DNA of 64,000 bases from Phytophthora hibernalis (lineage: Eukaryota > Oomycota > Peronosporomycetes > Peronosporales > Peronosporaceae), in assembly GCA_012656075.1 (NCBI GenBank), contig JAAKBF010000244.1:372001-436000 (forward strand), in the 5' to 3' direction. The stretch's first letter is position 1, and each line of letters starts with the position of its first letter. Under the pieces are notes generated by a model. The model did no database searches. It worked only from the letters and a program-made list of their open reading frames with translations, and had not been told where the DNA came from. Below, piece by piece: positions 54,029 to 62,730 of the stretch. A program made the translations under genes and the position numbers.

Positions 54029-54447
54029 TGTAATAGGGCCACTTGACAGGGGCGACCATTGTTCTCTGTGATGTGGTCCACACCATTGGTGTCCGTCACA
54101 CGCGTGGTGTGTGGCACGTCAAGGACTTAATTCGTACTTCAGTCGTACTCAAGTGGTACGTCAGTTGTATTAAAGCAGTACATCTAAATGGGTGGTCCCC
54201 ATTAGAACAGATCAGATTAGACAGGGATTCAGCATGCAGATAGTTAGCAGTAGTTAGAACTACAACAGTGTTCTTAATATAAATCAGTTTAACTCTAACC
54301 CGGAAGTTCGCAAGTCAATTGGTACTCGGTACCATATTGGACAGGAAGGCCAGGCCTTTGCAAGCTTACAGCAGGAACGCTAGGCGTCTGTTGTGGCTAG
54401 CGCGTAAACGCTTCCTCTAAAGCTAAGGTGCGTGTGACCCCGTCACA
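54029..54447. repeat. Solo LTR with target site duplication, inside the Helitron
   Basis: 419 bp beginning TGTAATAGGG and ending CCCCGTCACA, flanked by the 5-bp direct repeat AATTT (54024-54028 and 54448-54452). Removing the LTR and one AATTT rejoins open Helitron coding sequence (…STTKLLDDAENVLQKV on the minus strand). Its right ~210 bp match 59255-59466. Confidence 0.8.
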
Positions 54448-54452
54448 AATTT

Positions 54453-56264
54453 AGTAGTTGAACTCTGAGGTCTAATGATAGAGTTGCCTTCGATAAAATC
54501 GTCGGGGATGGTATCATCTACTAGTTCGTCTACCGAAATAGGCGGAATACCATCATCCGGTGTCCACGCACCATTTGGTGGCGCCCTAGTCCGAAGTATT
54601 TCAGCCTCGGCAGATTCGAAATCGGCGTCAGAACCCCGTTTAGCTCTGTAGTAATCCTTCCACTGCTCTTCAAAATCACGCAGGCGTTGAACAGCTTTGG
54701 ATTGACGTTGTTGGACGAAGTTTCGATAAGTCGTTATAGCAGATTTCCTGCGTTGAACAAGGTCGGTCGCCGATGTGGCTTAAAAGGGTCAACAAGGCTG
54801 TGTAGTAGAACTGTGTCGCAGATTGGTCCGGCTGGCTCATGATATCCGGCAACTGGTCTCCTGAAAATACGAAAATCTTCGGTGAGTCCAACTTAGAAAA
54901 CGATACAGGAATAAAACCCAAAATTGCGTCTACGTCGTGTGTACTTAAATCACGACTGTGTTCATATTTCTCGCAGATATCGATAATTACAACGGTCTCC
55001 AAATCTGTTGAGCGCTTCCAGTACCGTTCGAGAGTACTCTCGTATGAAACGCTGGTCTCCGCGCCCGATTCTTTCGTACACACTTCCTGTGAGAAACTGA
55101 CCTCGACATAGTCTGAATTCTTACGAAGCATGTTGCCCAAATTCACATGGACAAATTCATGAGAAAACCAGAACGGTGTCTCGTGAAGTATGTAGAGCGC
55201 AGCCATGGGCGCTGCTACTTCTTGACCATTAGTGACTGTGTACAACATGGAGCCTAAAATTCAGTATCCCCGCTCCATAGCTGACGTGTCGACTGGTAGC
55301 TCATTTGTTTTGTTCACAGCTTTATTGAATGCTGCTAGCGACAATGCGGCTTGGTTCTCGACAGGATTTTGGTTTTTAAAGCAGTACTTGACAACCAGGG
55401 CTCGGAAAATAAAATATAAAATTGTACGCGTTTCTCAGAAAAAAATAATACGTAACTGCAATACTGGCGACGGCAATAATTCATATTGCAGTTATTGTTT
55501 CACTTTTTTGGTCGTTTTGGCCTTTGAATAGCGTTGGGTCCAAATGAGAATGGTCAAACTACGTAGTACTAATTCATTACAAAGGAGAAATCTGCGCGAG
55601 CTGGATATTGGAATCATTAAATATGGAAATGAGTCAGTTGGTATGACAATGGGAAGAGATGGTAGTGTACACAAGAACGATTTGGGTTGGAGGACAACAG
55701 TTTTTGTAGTAAATAGGCAATATACTTATTACGGGGTCAATTTCATATTTTACGGAAACCTTGGTTTGCCAATAATACGTAATTCCGTCAATATAATACT
55801 ATAGTTCTTATATTATAATTATTTTTCCGAGCCCTGTTGACAACATATGCTGCTGTATCCTTTGGGCCACTACTGAGCACGAACTGAGCGTCATGATTGC
55901 ATTTTATCGCCGTCATTACTACACGGTTGTAGGCGTTCACATATTCACACCCAATTGGACGATGAAGTCGTAGTTTGACACCCTCTTCGATAGTAGTTGG
56001 GTCTAGTTGAACCATTTCAGGTTTCAAAAATCTACACACACTTCCCTGAGGAGTCCGAATCGTTTTTTTAGCAACAATGAAACAGGAAGCAATACAAGTC
56101 GTTAGTATAAGACACGCTGTAGAAAAATTGAGTAGATCAGGGATAATACCTTGAAACACGATCTGCAATGGTTCCAGTAATGAGTTTGGACATCCCGAAC
56201 TAACAACGAAGTTGCAAATGTACTTTTCAGACCCAATTCTGAGGCCGACATTTTGCGAAATCAA
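54453..56264 (-). pseudogene. Helitron region between Rep and helicase
   Basis: 55248-54676 (MLYTVTNGQEVAAPMAALYI, HETPFWFSHEFVHVNLGNML) and 56264-55788 (RPIGCEYVNAYNRVVMTAIK, CNHDAQFVLSSGPKDTAAYV) match the conserved Helitron segment after the nuclease. In the latter, Y-V-V-N-R-A-R-K sits where the catalytic Tyr motif (Y-x-x-K) belongs. 55249-55787 is AT-rich with no coding continuity. 54675-54453 continues the acidic linker (WTPDDGIPPISVDELVDD). Confidence 0.7.
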
Positions 56265-57396
56265 TCATTTGCGCATTGATATGAATGTGCTGTTGTGCAG
56301 CTAAGTTTTCTAGCGACGCATCCATAATTTCTTTGTCCCTGAAATTTGTCTTGCAGGCGGTGCACGTTGCTGTTATCGGCGCCATTGATCCAGGGAGGGT
56401 CTTCGAAAAGCATCGACACCGGGAAAAACAGAATTAAGTGATTCGTTTTGGTGACAACGGACATTTCACCTCGTCAGCTAAGCAAGGTGGCGTTGTAGAT
56501 AAAACTGTATCCGCAAGTTGGGTAAGTCTAGTTCTAAAATCGATAGCAGCGTCAATTACGTGTGCCAGCTCTAAGGCGGTAGACGGAAAACCATGTAGCC
56601 ACACCGCAAAGTGAGCATGTAAATCCCCAGCTCGTTGGGTTTCGACAGCAGCTCCATACGCACGAACAACACCAAAAATACCGCCTCCACGTTTAGGAAC
56701 CTGTAATTTCTGGTCCCACCCGAGAAGAACGTCAATAACTGTATCCATTACGGTCAGAAAATATCTGGCGCATTCGACAGGGTTTGCAGAGGCAATTGCC
56801 TTTCGGGTGCCACGATTCGGCATCAGAGCTAGGTTGGCATGTTCAATTGCTTCACGAGATAGCACGCCAGCCTTAACTGCAATGTTGTAGGTGCCAGCCG
56901 AGTCGGGCGAAATCGTGATAAACACTTGCAGGGGGCCCAACCGCTTCAGCATCCCGAATAAATCATGTCGAGCTCGCATTCGACCTATATTTGAGCCGTA
57001 AAAGGCAGACTCAGGCACTCTTAGGCCTTTCCGTACATCGATGACATGTTGAACCACCGCCGATGGCGGTATTGGCTTGATACCTCTAGCTCTGGAAACC
57101 GTCAAGTAATTCAAATTCTTAATCGCTTCACGAAGTGTACCGCGCGATATTTTTTCTTCTTTCAGCGCTTGTTTCTTAACATTCATTTTAAAATACAGTG
57201 TCCTTCGAGCTTCTTCCGACGCTAAATAGTAAAATGCCAAAAGCATGAACGCATAATGCTTTTCGAAACGATGGTCATGCAACCGTAGACAGCGTAAAAT
57301 CCACTGACGAAACGGTAGACCACTGAGTCTAGGCTCTGTCGGACCCCACAGCCACCAGGAAAAAGCGTCGGAAACATCTTCGTACATACTACCCAC
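56261..57396 (-). pseudogene. Helitron HUH Rep nuclease
   Basis: 57396-56434 (320 residues) has LTVSRARGIKPIPPSAVVQH, DLFGMLKRLGPLQVFITISP, ECARYFLTVMDTVIDVLLGW and the HUH metal-binding motif TQRAGDLHAHFAVWLHG. A Cys-rich stretch CTACKTNFRDKEIMD (about 56370-56330, shifted frame) probably follows. HUH nucleases nick and join single-stranded DNA in rolling-circle transposition. Confidence 0.85.
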
Positions 57397-58499
57397 TTGT
57401 GTAGCGATTCATACGAATTCGATTTTCGCACTAAAAAGTCAACAAAGTCTGGATGTTGTCCTTGAGCGAGAAAACTCGATGCCCCTATCCATGTGCTCTC
57501 GATAGAGCTGTCAGATTCATTTTCCTGTACAGCAGAACCGAACGTTGAATACGTGCTATCGTCTCGGATGTTCTCCACAATCGTGTCACCTTCAGGAATT
57601 GTTGTTTTGTCAATAATAACCGCTGTTGTAGACATGGTCGCTCGAGTACATAGCGCTGATGGTCTAGTATCACACTGGCGGTAAATGCGATTTTCCTTGT
57701 CAAGAAAATCAAGGAGCTTTACGCAAAGATCGAGATTCAACTCATATCGTTTCTTGCAGGTAGCAATTTGTGCTGGAGTCATACTGCCCACCATTGTAAC
57801 TCGAACACGGCTCATGAGGTCTCGACGAAGCATCTGGACGATTGGCCCTTCAGTGTTACGAACGACGTAGTGGTGGGACTTTATTGTTCTGCAGGACCCA
57901 CCTGTCACTACAGATAGAGAAGCACAGGGCAACATAAGATCAACTGCCTGCTCATCCGTGCGAGTAAGGTTGTTAAATCGAGGGCCCAAGTGTCCGATAT
58001 AGTTTCCATTCGCAATGGCCAGCCGAGGTGGAGAAGATAACTGGCGCCGCGTAAGATGCTCGTAGCAAGTTGAACAAATGTCAAAAACAGTCGTGAGATT
58101 TACCTGACGAATCGCTAATGACAAACAAAATATCATCTACAAAGATTATTCATGAAAATAATAACATTTTCCTTTTACCTGGTGGATATAGCAGAACGGT
58201 TTTCAAGCGCGGGTCCAACTTCGACACGTCATACTGCTCGCGCACAAAAGATGGGATATCTGCATTCTCCGGCACGCTAAGACAGCGTTGCATTGTCTGT
58301 CATGCGGTAACATTAGTCGGCAAAACTTTACTTGGATCGTAAAATCTACAACTACTAATCTTACCTCAATAAGTTTGTCATCTAGTTGCTGTTGACAGAT
58401 ATTACTTGTAGGGCAGCTTAGCTCGCAGACACAGCAAGGTTGCGTCGATTCTGACGCTCCATGCATAGCTTTGATTGCGTCCTTCTCAATCTGATCCAA
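57222..58499 (-). pseudogene. Helitron N-terminal region with short introns
   Basis: 58136-57400 reads CSTCYEHLTRRQLSSPPRLA, IANGNYIGHLGPRFNNLT and KMFPTLFPGGCG, typical of the region before Rep. A one-base shift after FPGGCG moves it into the Rep frame (57345-57390). Upstream exons at 58499-58365 (CCVCELSCPTSNICQQQLDD) and 58296-58179 (RCLSVPENADIPSFVREQYD) join through introns 58364-58297 (GTAAGA…GACAG) and 58178-58137 (GTAAAA…TGTAG). Confidence 0.7.
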
Positions 58500-58762
58500 T
58501 TTTTAAGGTTTGTTCTGAGCAACATTTTCACGAAAATGAAGGGGGTGCGTTGTTGATTAAAATTTGATAAAACATATCCAACCCAGACTTTGCAACAGAT
58601 AGTTCGTTATGTAGAAGCTTAACACCTAAGCGTAAGCTAAACAAAGGCAGCAAATGGCGTAGCTTAACAACTGGATTCTGCTAATAGACCATCCTGACAA
58701 GAAACTGCATTACCCAACCATCATCAGGGTTTTGGCTTCAGTCGGATGTCACGCCTCTACCA

Positions 58763-59140
58763 CTAACACATCAAGGCCATCGTGCTCGTTTTGCGAGGAC
58801 GTTTAGGCGGTGACCCAAACGATCCATCCTTGTCCTTACGGGTTTTACGCTTCGGCGTAGTAACCGTAGTTGATTCATGTTGGGTAGCAACGGTTGAGCC
58901 GCCGTCAAGCTGCAAATTGTCATCTGCACGACCGGCATTGAACGCGTCGGACACAGATGCATCCGTGTCTGATGCATCCATAGTATGCTTCACACCTTCA
59001 CGACGTAGTGGTGGCGCATGGTGTAACGGGGCCACGCTGGCCGACACCGTTTGCCGTGCAAAAGAACTTATGAAAGGGGAGACCCAATGTTCTTCCGTGT
59101 GGTACACACAAGCCCGCCTAAGTACGAGTACATGCCCCAC
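58763..59140 (-). other. ORF with nuclear-localisation-like tail, possible Helitron N-terminus
   Basis: 125 residues. The C-terminal half has an Asp/Ser/Ala-rich stretch and a basic run TPKRKTRKDKDGSFGSPPKR resembling a nuclear localisation signal. It lies 260 bp upstream of the first Helitron exon. Its left side (58500-58762) shows no coding continuity, so linkage is uncertain. Confidence 0.35.
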
Positions 59141-59151
59141 ATAAGTTGGTG

Positions 59152-59466
59152 TGTGACACCCGGCTCCTGGCTAAGTACGATTGTGTATTTTACACTAGAT
59201 ACGAATCGGACTTAAGGTAGACGGTTGATGGAGAGCCATCCATTTGGAGTACAGAAGTTTAGTATGCAGATAGTTAACAGTAGTTAGAACCTTACAAGTG
59301 AGATTAATACAGTCAGTTTAACTTTAACCCGGAAGTTCGCGAGTCGTTTGGTACTCGGTACCCGGAAACGACTGGAAGGCCATCTTACAACAGAGACGCC
59401 AGGCGTCTGTTGTGGTTACGCGTTAACGCTTCCTCTAAGGCAAAGGTGCGTGTGACTCCCGTCACA
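59152..59466. repeat. LTR-like repeat related to the solo LTR at 54029-54447
   Basis: 59255-59466 matches 54236-54447 in the same orientation: TATGCAGATAGTTAACAGTA, AACCCGGAAGTTCGCGAGTC, GGCGTCTGTTGTGG and GACTCCCGTCACA. TGTGACACC at 59152 would form TGTGAC…GTCACA ends, but it does not match the start of the other copy and no target duplication was found. It is probably a diverged or truncated solo LTR. Confidence 0.55.
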
Positions 59467-59991
59467 CATGGACAATCTCGTCACGTCCGACAGCTGGTAG
59501 CGGCTCCGCACGTAGACACTGTCGAATCTGCATGCTTCCGACCGGGTTTCCATTAGCGAATGAACCTTCTCAAATCGGTAGCTTAGACCCGCGCGAAAGT
59601 CGATGGTGTTCATCGGTGGATTGCGGTGTTTCCAGATCGATAACTGGAAAATAAACTGATTGCGGCGTGCAACATCCAAGTGCTCGTACGCATCCCGGAG
59701 ATCTTGAAATTGCGGTTCAAGCTCTTGGTCAACCAGCTCAAGGCACCACAGCTTGTCATACTCTTCGAAACCGAGGACACACATCTCCAACGTTATGTTT
59801 TCTTGCGAAGTAGGTTCGTAATTGTCAATGTAGACCCCGACCGACTTGACCTCGTGGAATGCTGGGCGGGCTTCTTCGGCTTCTTGGGCTGCCACTTCAG
59901 CTCGTAGGCGCTCCAACGTTGTGACCATGATGGCAAATTGCAAACTGACCGTCTGCCAATCTCGTGATATGTGTGGCTTTTTCACTGCCAC
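59416..59991 (-). CDS. Hypothetical protein
   Basis: A 191-residue open frame; ATG at 59928 (MVTTLERLRAEVAAQEAEEA) is a better start than 59991. It has an N-terminal helix, then YIDNYEPTSQENITLEMCVL, YDKLWCLELVDQELEPQFQD and LRDAYEHLDVARRNQFIFQL. The last ~17 codons run into the LTR-like repeat, so the true C-terminus may have been replaced. No family recognised. Its start lies less than 100 bp from the SET-domain gene start on the other strand. Confidence 0.45.
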   Translation of the reverse strand: MAVKKPHISRDWQTVSLQFAIMVTTLERLRAEVAAQEAEEARPAFHEVKSVGVYIDNYEPTSQENITLEMCVLGFEEYDKLWCLELVDQELEPQFQDLRDAYEHLDVARRNQFIFQLSIWKHRNPPMNTIDFRAGLSYRFEKVHSLMETRSEACRFDSVYVRSRYQLSDVTRLSMCDGSHTHLCLRGSVNA

Positions 59992-60022
59992 TTACCCGCT
60001 GTGTTTTATCTAGGAAACCCCT

Positions 60023-61191
60023 ATGAACATGGGCAACGTCTACAATCCACTCACATCAACAGATTTTTTTACCAACGGTACGGCGGATGAGTGGGTACGT
60101 CAAGCGGAACATCTCGCTCACTACTCACACCAGGTATGTGAGGCGTACCCGTCCCAACTTCCAACGGCATGGTGGATGCGCTGCCTTCGCCACGCTTCAC
60201 CGCTTTTTATTTGTTTTGCACATGTGAAACCTTGAACGCCATGATTACTATAAAATACTACTGTAGGGGTGAGAATTTCCTGCTCAAAAGCTACATCACC
60301 GTCCCTGCATAACTACTTCTGCCATCTCCTACACAATGCTGCACACCCACACTATTGCTGCTACCTCAGCGGTTATTCGTTCGCCTCCCAACAATGCATT
60401 AAACTCACAAGTTGCATGGGCTCGACTCTTTCAAGCCCCGCTTCGTTTGCTTGAACAACCCAATTTACGATGTCCGGGAGCCAGATAATCCAGGTCCAAC
60501 ACACCACCCACCAGTTCTCGAGCAGATCAACAGCCTGCCACCTATTGGTGGGGACTTTGCGTTCGTCGAGCCACAGGCGTGGCCGGAAACAGTAATCCAC
60601 ATTGATCACAGCGTGTTTTCAATGGCACAGCCGTACCCGGTTCCCAAGAAGTCTCGGCATCTTGATGACCCTTGCCTCTGCTACAAGTGTTGTGTGGCAG
60701 AAAGTCACTTGTTAAGCTCATGCGTCAACGTGGCCACATGTACAATCTGCGATGATATCAACTGTTCCAACAAATTTAATTGCGGCAACCGCTTCGATCA
60801 AATATACCCTCTCGACTTGGTCGAGACTCGCGCAGGCTATGGCGTCGTCTGCAGCTATCCAATCCCGAGAGGTGCTTTCATTATAGAGTACGTAGGAGAG
60901 ATTCTGTACGAGCGCGATGCCACTGTGCGAGAGGATCAACGCTACCAAGCTCAGTTGCGGACAAAAGCGGGTTGGAATGGAGGGTCGACGATTTTCATCG
61001 ACGCAATTTCGTGTGGAAATAAGAGTCGATTCATCAATCATTCGTGTCGCCCCAACTCTACGCTGTTTGAATACGACTGGACAAATACAACCAGACTGGG
61101 TATTTTTGCCAGCGAAAACATTCCTGCTCTCCGAGATCTGACATTCCAGTACACGACTCGAAAACGATGGGGGTTGAGTGTGTGGAAATAA
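60023..61191 (+). CDS. SET-domain protein (probable lysine methyltransferase)
   Basis: The likely first exon is 60023-60133 (MNMGNVYNPLTSTDFFTNGT … YSHQ) with donor CAG|GTATGT; splicing to the main exon (from about 60412) is unclear. The main frame has a Cys-rich pre-SET/AWS-like part (CLCYKCCVAESHLLSSC; CTICDDINCSNKFNCGNRF), then SET: ETRAGYGVVCSYPIPRGAFI, EYVGEILYERD, GNKSRFINHSCRPNSTLFEY (cofactor-binding NHSC) and RLGIFASENIPALRDLTFQY. The family methylates histone or other lysines using S-adenosylmethionine. This reading frame ends KRWGLSVWK at the junction of a tandem duplication and so loses the post-SET cysteines. Confidence 0.8.
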
Positions 61192-61372
61192 GAGTCGATT
61201 GATCAATCATTCGTGTCCCCAACTCTACGCTGTTTGAATACGACTGGACAAATACAACCAGACTGGGTATTTTTGCCAGCGAAAACATTCTTGCTCTCCG
61301 AGAGCTGACATTAAAGTACACGACTCGAAAACGACGGGGGTTTGAGTGTCAGTGCGTCGCGCACTATGCGTG
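61011..61372 (+). repeat. Tandem duplication of the SET gene 3' end
   Basis: The ~169-bp block starting GTGTGGAAATAAGAGTCGAT at 61011 recurs at 61180. Copy 2 lacks two bases in CGTGTCGCCCC and continues past the breakpoint into RGFECQCVAHYA, a post-SET-like Cys motif ending at 61372. Copy 1 is cut before it. The ancestral gene presumably ended as copy 2. Confidence 0.85.
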
Positions 61373-61865
61373 AGTCGTTTATACACAAGTATTTCGTGAT
61401 TGCGGAACAAGCCTTTGTTTGATTATGTCTCTAATTGTGCTCAGCATATTATGCATATAATGGGCGGCTTCATTTTTGTCAAAAGCAATTCCTAGCTTCC
61501 AGCACGTTAACTACACATGTCTTAATCAGATCGCTTACTCGCGTTCATCAAGTCAACGGTACCACGAGACTGCCGATCGGGTGGCCTTATATGGCGTGTG
61601 TTTTTCAACATTGTGGACGCTGGGCGCTTGGATCATGCGGTTCCTCTCCTCGCCCACGTAACCAAAAACTCCGGCCAAGAACTGCCGCGCTTGGCCAACG
61701 CCTCAATGTTGGCGGGGTCTGCCTTGCAAATGGAGTCACCATCCCAGTAGTGCCAGTAGTCATGATCCAGAATTGGGATGTACCGTCGATCTTGGTGCCA
61801 GCTGGATGTCCTTGACACCGCGGCCTGCCACGACGAAGTGTATGGCTGCAGCCTCCTCGTGACTT
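61373..61865. other. Intergenic, no gene recognised
   Basis: Contains short ORFs on both strands (for example 61435-61815 plus, 126 codons) without domains or a convincing codon pattern. TATTATGCATATAATG near 61447 is a small AT palindrome. Confidence 0.4.
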
Positions 61866-62060
61866 CTGAGTAAAATACGCAATTGTTTTAGTAAGATACC
61901 GACTTCTGGTAAATTTCTGAGTAAAATACTCCCTACTGAGTGAGATACCGACTTTCTGATAAAATACTCACTTCTGAGTAACATACTGACTTCTGGTAAG
62001 CTCCTGAGTCAAAAACTGACTTCTGAGTAAACTTCTAAGTAAAATACTGACTTCATAGTA
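61866..62060. repeat. Degenerate minisatellite, CTTCTGAGTAAAATACTGA-like
   Basis: The motif ACTTCTGAGTAAAATACTGA recurs about nine times with variations (GGTAAATTTCTGAGTAAAAT, ACTCACTTCTGAGTAACATA, CTGACTTCATAGTAAATT). Period is ~18-22 bp and irregular. No coding potential. Confidence 0.7.
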
Positions 62061-62140
62061 AATTTGCGACCGCTTTCCTTCGCCAGATAATAGCAACGAC
62101 CGCTGGGCTAAATTTGTTTTGTGCCATTTTCAACCACACC

Positions 62141-62695
62141 ATGGCGACGACCGAGAAGGCGGCGGTAGCAACGGAGGCGACGGCGGAGATAGCGGAGGAG
62201 ACGCCTTCGCCAGAGACCTTACTCATAGCGGCGGAGGTGGCGAAGAAGGTTGGCGCCACGCATGGACCTCGTGTTCATAGCCAATAGGCGCATGTTTGTC
62301 TGCAAGGATCTGGACCCTCGCGCTCGCGGACTCGACCTGCAAGAGGTCGTCGCGAAGACGATCCCCGGCGCCGTCTCCTGTACTAGATCAACATCTACAG
62401 CTTGCGCGGAAACGATAGGAAGAGGCCTACAGAAGTCAACGCTCGCGGCATTGCAGGGCGCGAGATCGCCTACACTGCGCGGCTCGCTTCGCTCTTCCCA
62501 GACTCCGATGACGATGGGTTCATCCACTTCCGCGTCGAGGTAACCACTCCGGACGAGGGGAGTCAGCGATCAGGAAACGTCATGCTCTTGGCAGACGGGT
62601 GGTCCACGTCCACCTCTTGGGATGGCGTTTCCGTCGTTGGTCATGACGATTACCCCCATGGGGTCCAACAACATCTTGAGGTCCCAAAGTAGTGC
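62141..62695 (+). pseudogene. Broken hypothetical gene
   Basis: ATG at 62141 opens an Ala/Glu-rich start (MATTEKAAVATEATAEIAEE). A shift near 62255 leads to MDLVFIANRRMFVCKDLDPR and GLDLQEVVAKTIPGAVSCT. A second shift near 62390 leads to NDRKRPTEVNARGIAGREIA, YTARLASLFPDSDDDGFIHF and a stop at 62692. The pieces read like one ~180-residue protein of no recognised family. It ends 36 bp before the satellite array. Confidence 0.4.
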
Positions 62696-62730
62696 GCACG
62701 ATGCCGGACACGGCCTTGTCCACCACACCG

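Larger units (their letters stand above)
52214..59140 (-). mobile_element. Helitron (rolling-circle transposon), rearranged
   Basis: The minus-strand order is a basic, Cys-containing N-terminus (59140-58203), the Helitron_like_N region (58136-57222), a HUH Rep nuclease (57396-56261), a linker (56264-54453) and a PIF1-type helicase N-half (54018-53294). The helicase C-half lies on the plus strand (52556-53182), and a coiled-coil tail returns to minus (52576-52214). A solo LTR interrupts the linker/helicase junction. Helitron ends (TC…CTRR with hairpin) were not identified. Frameshifts and the inversion make it inactive. Confidence 0.85.

Noticed and set aside
54029..59466. A single LTR retrotransposon bounded by the two related LTR-like repeats
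   Set aside because: Nothing between them resembles gag or pol. The interior is Helitron coding sequence, and the left copy has its own target duplication.
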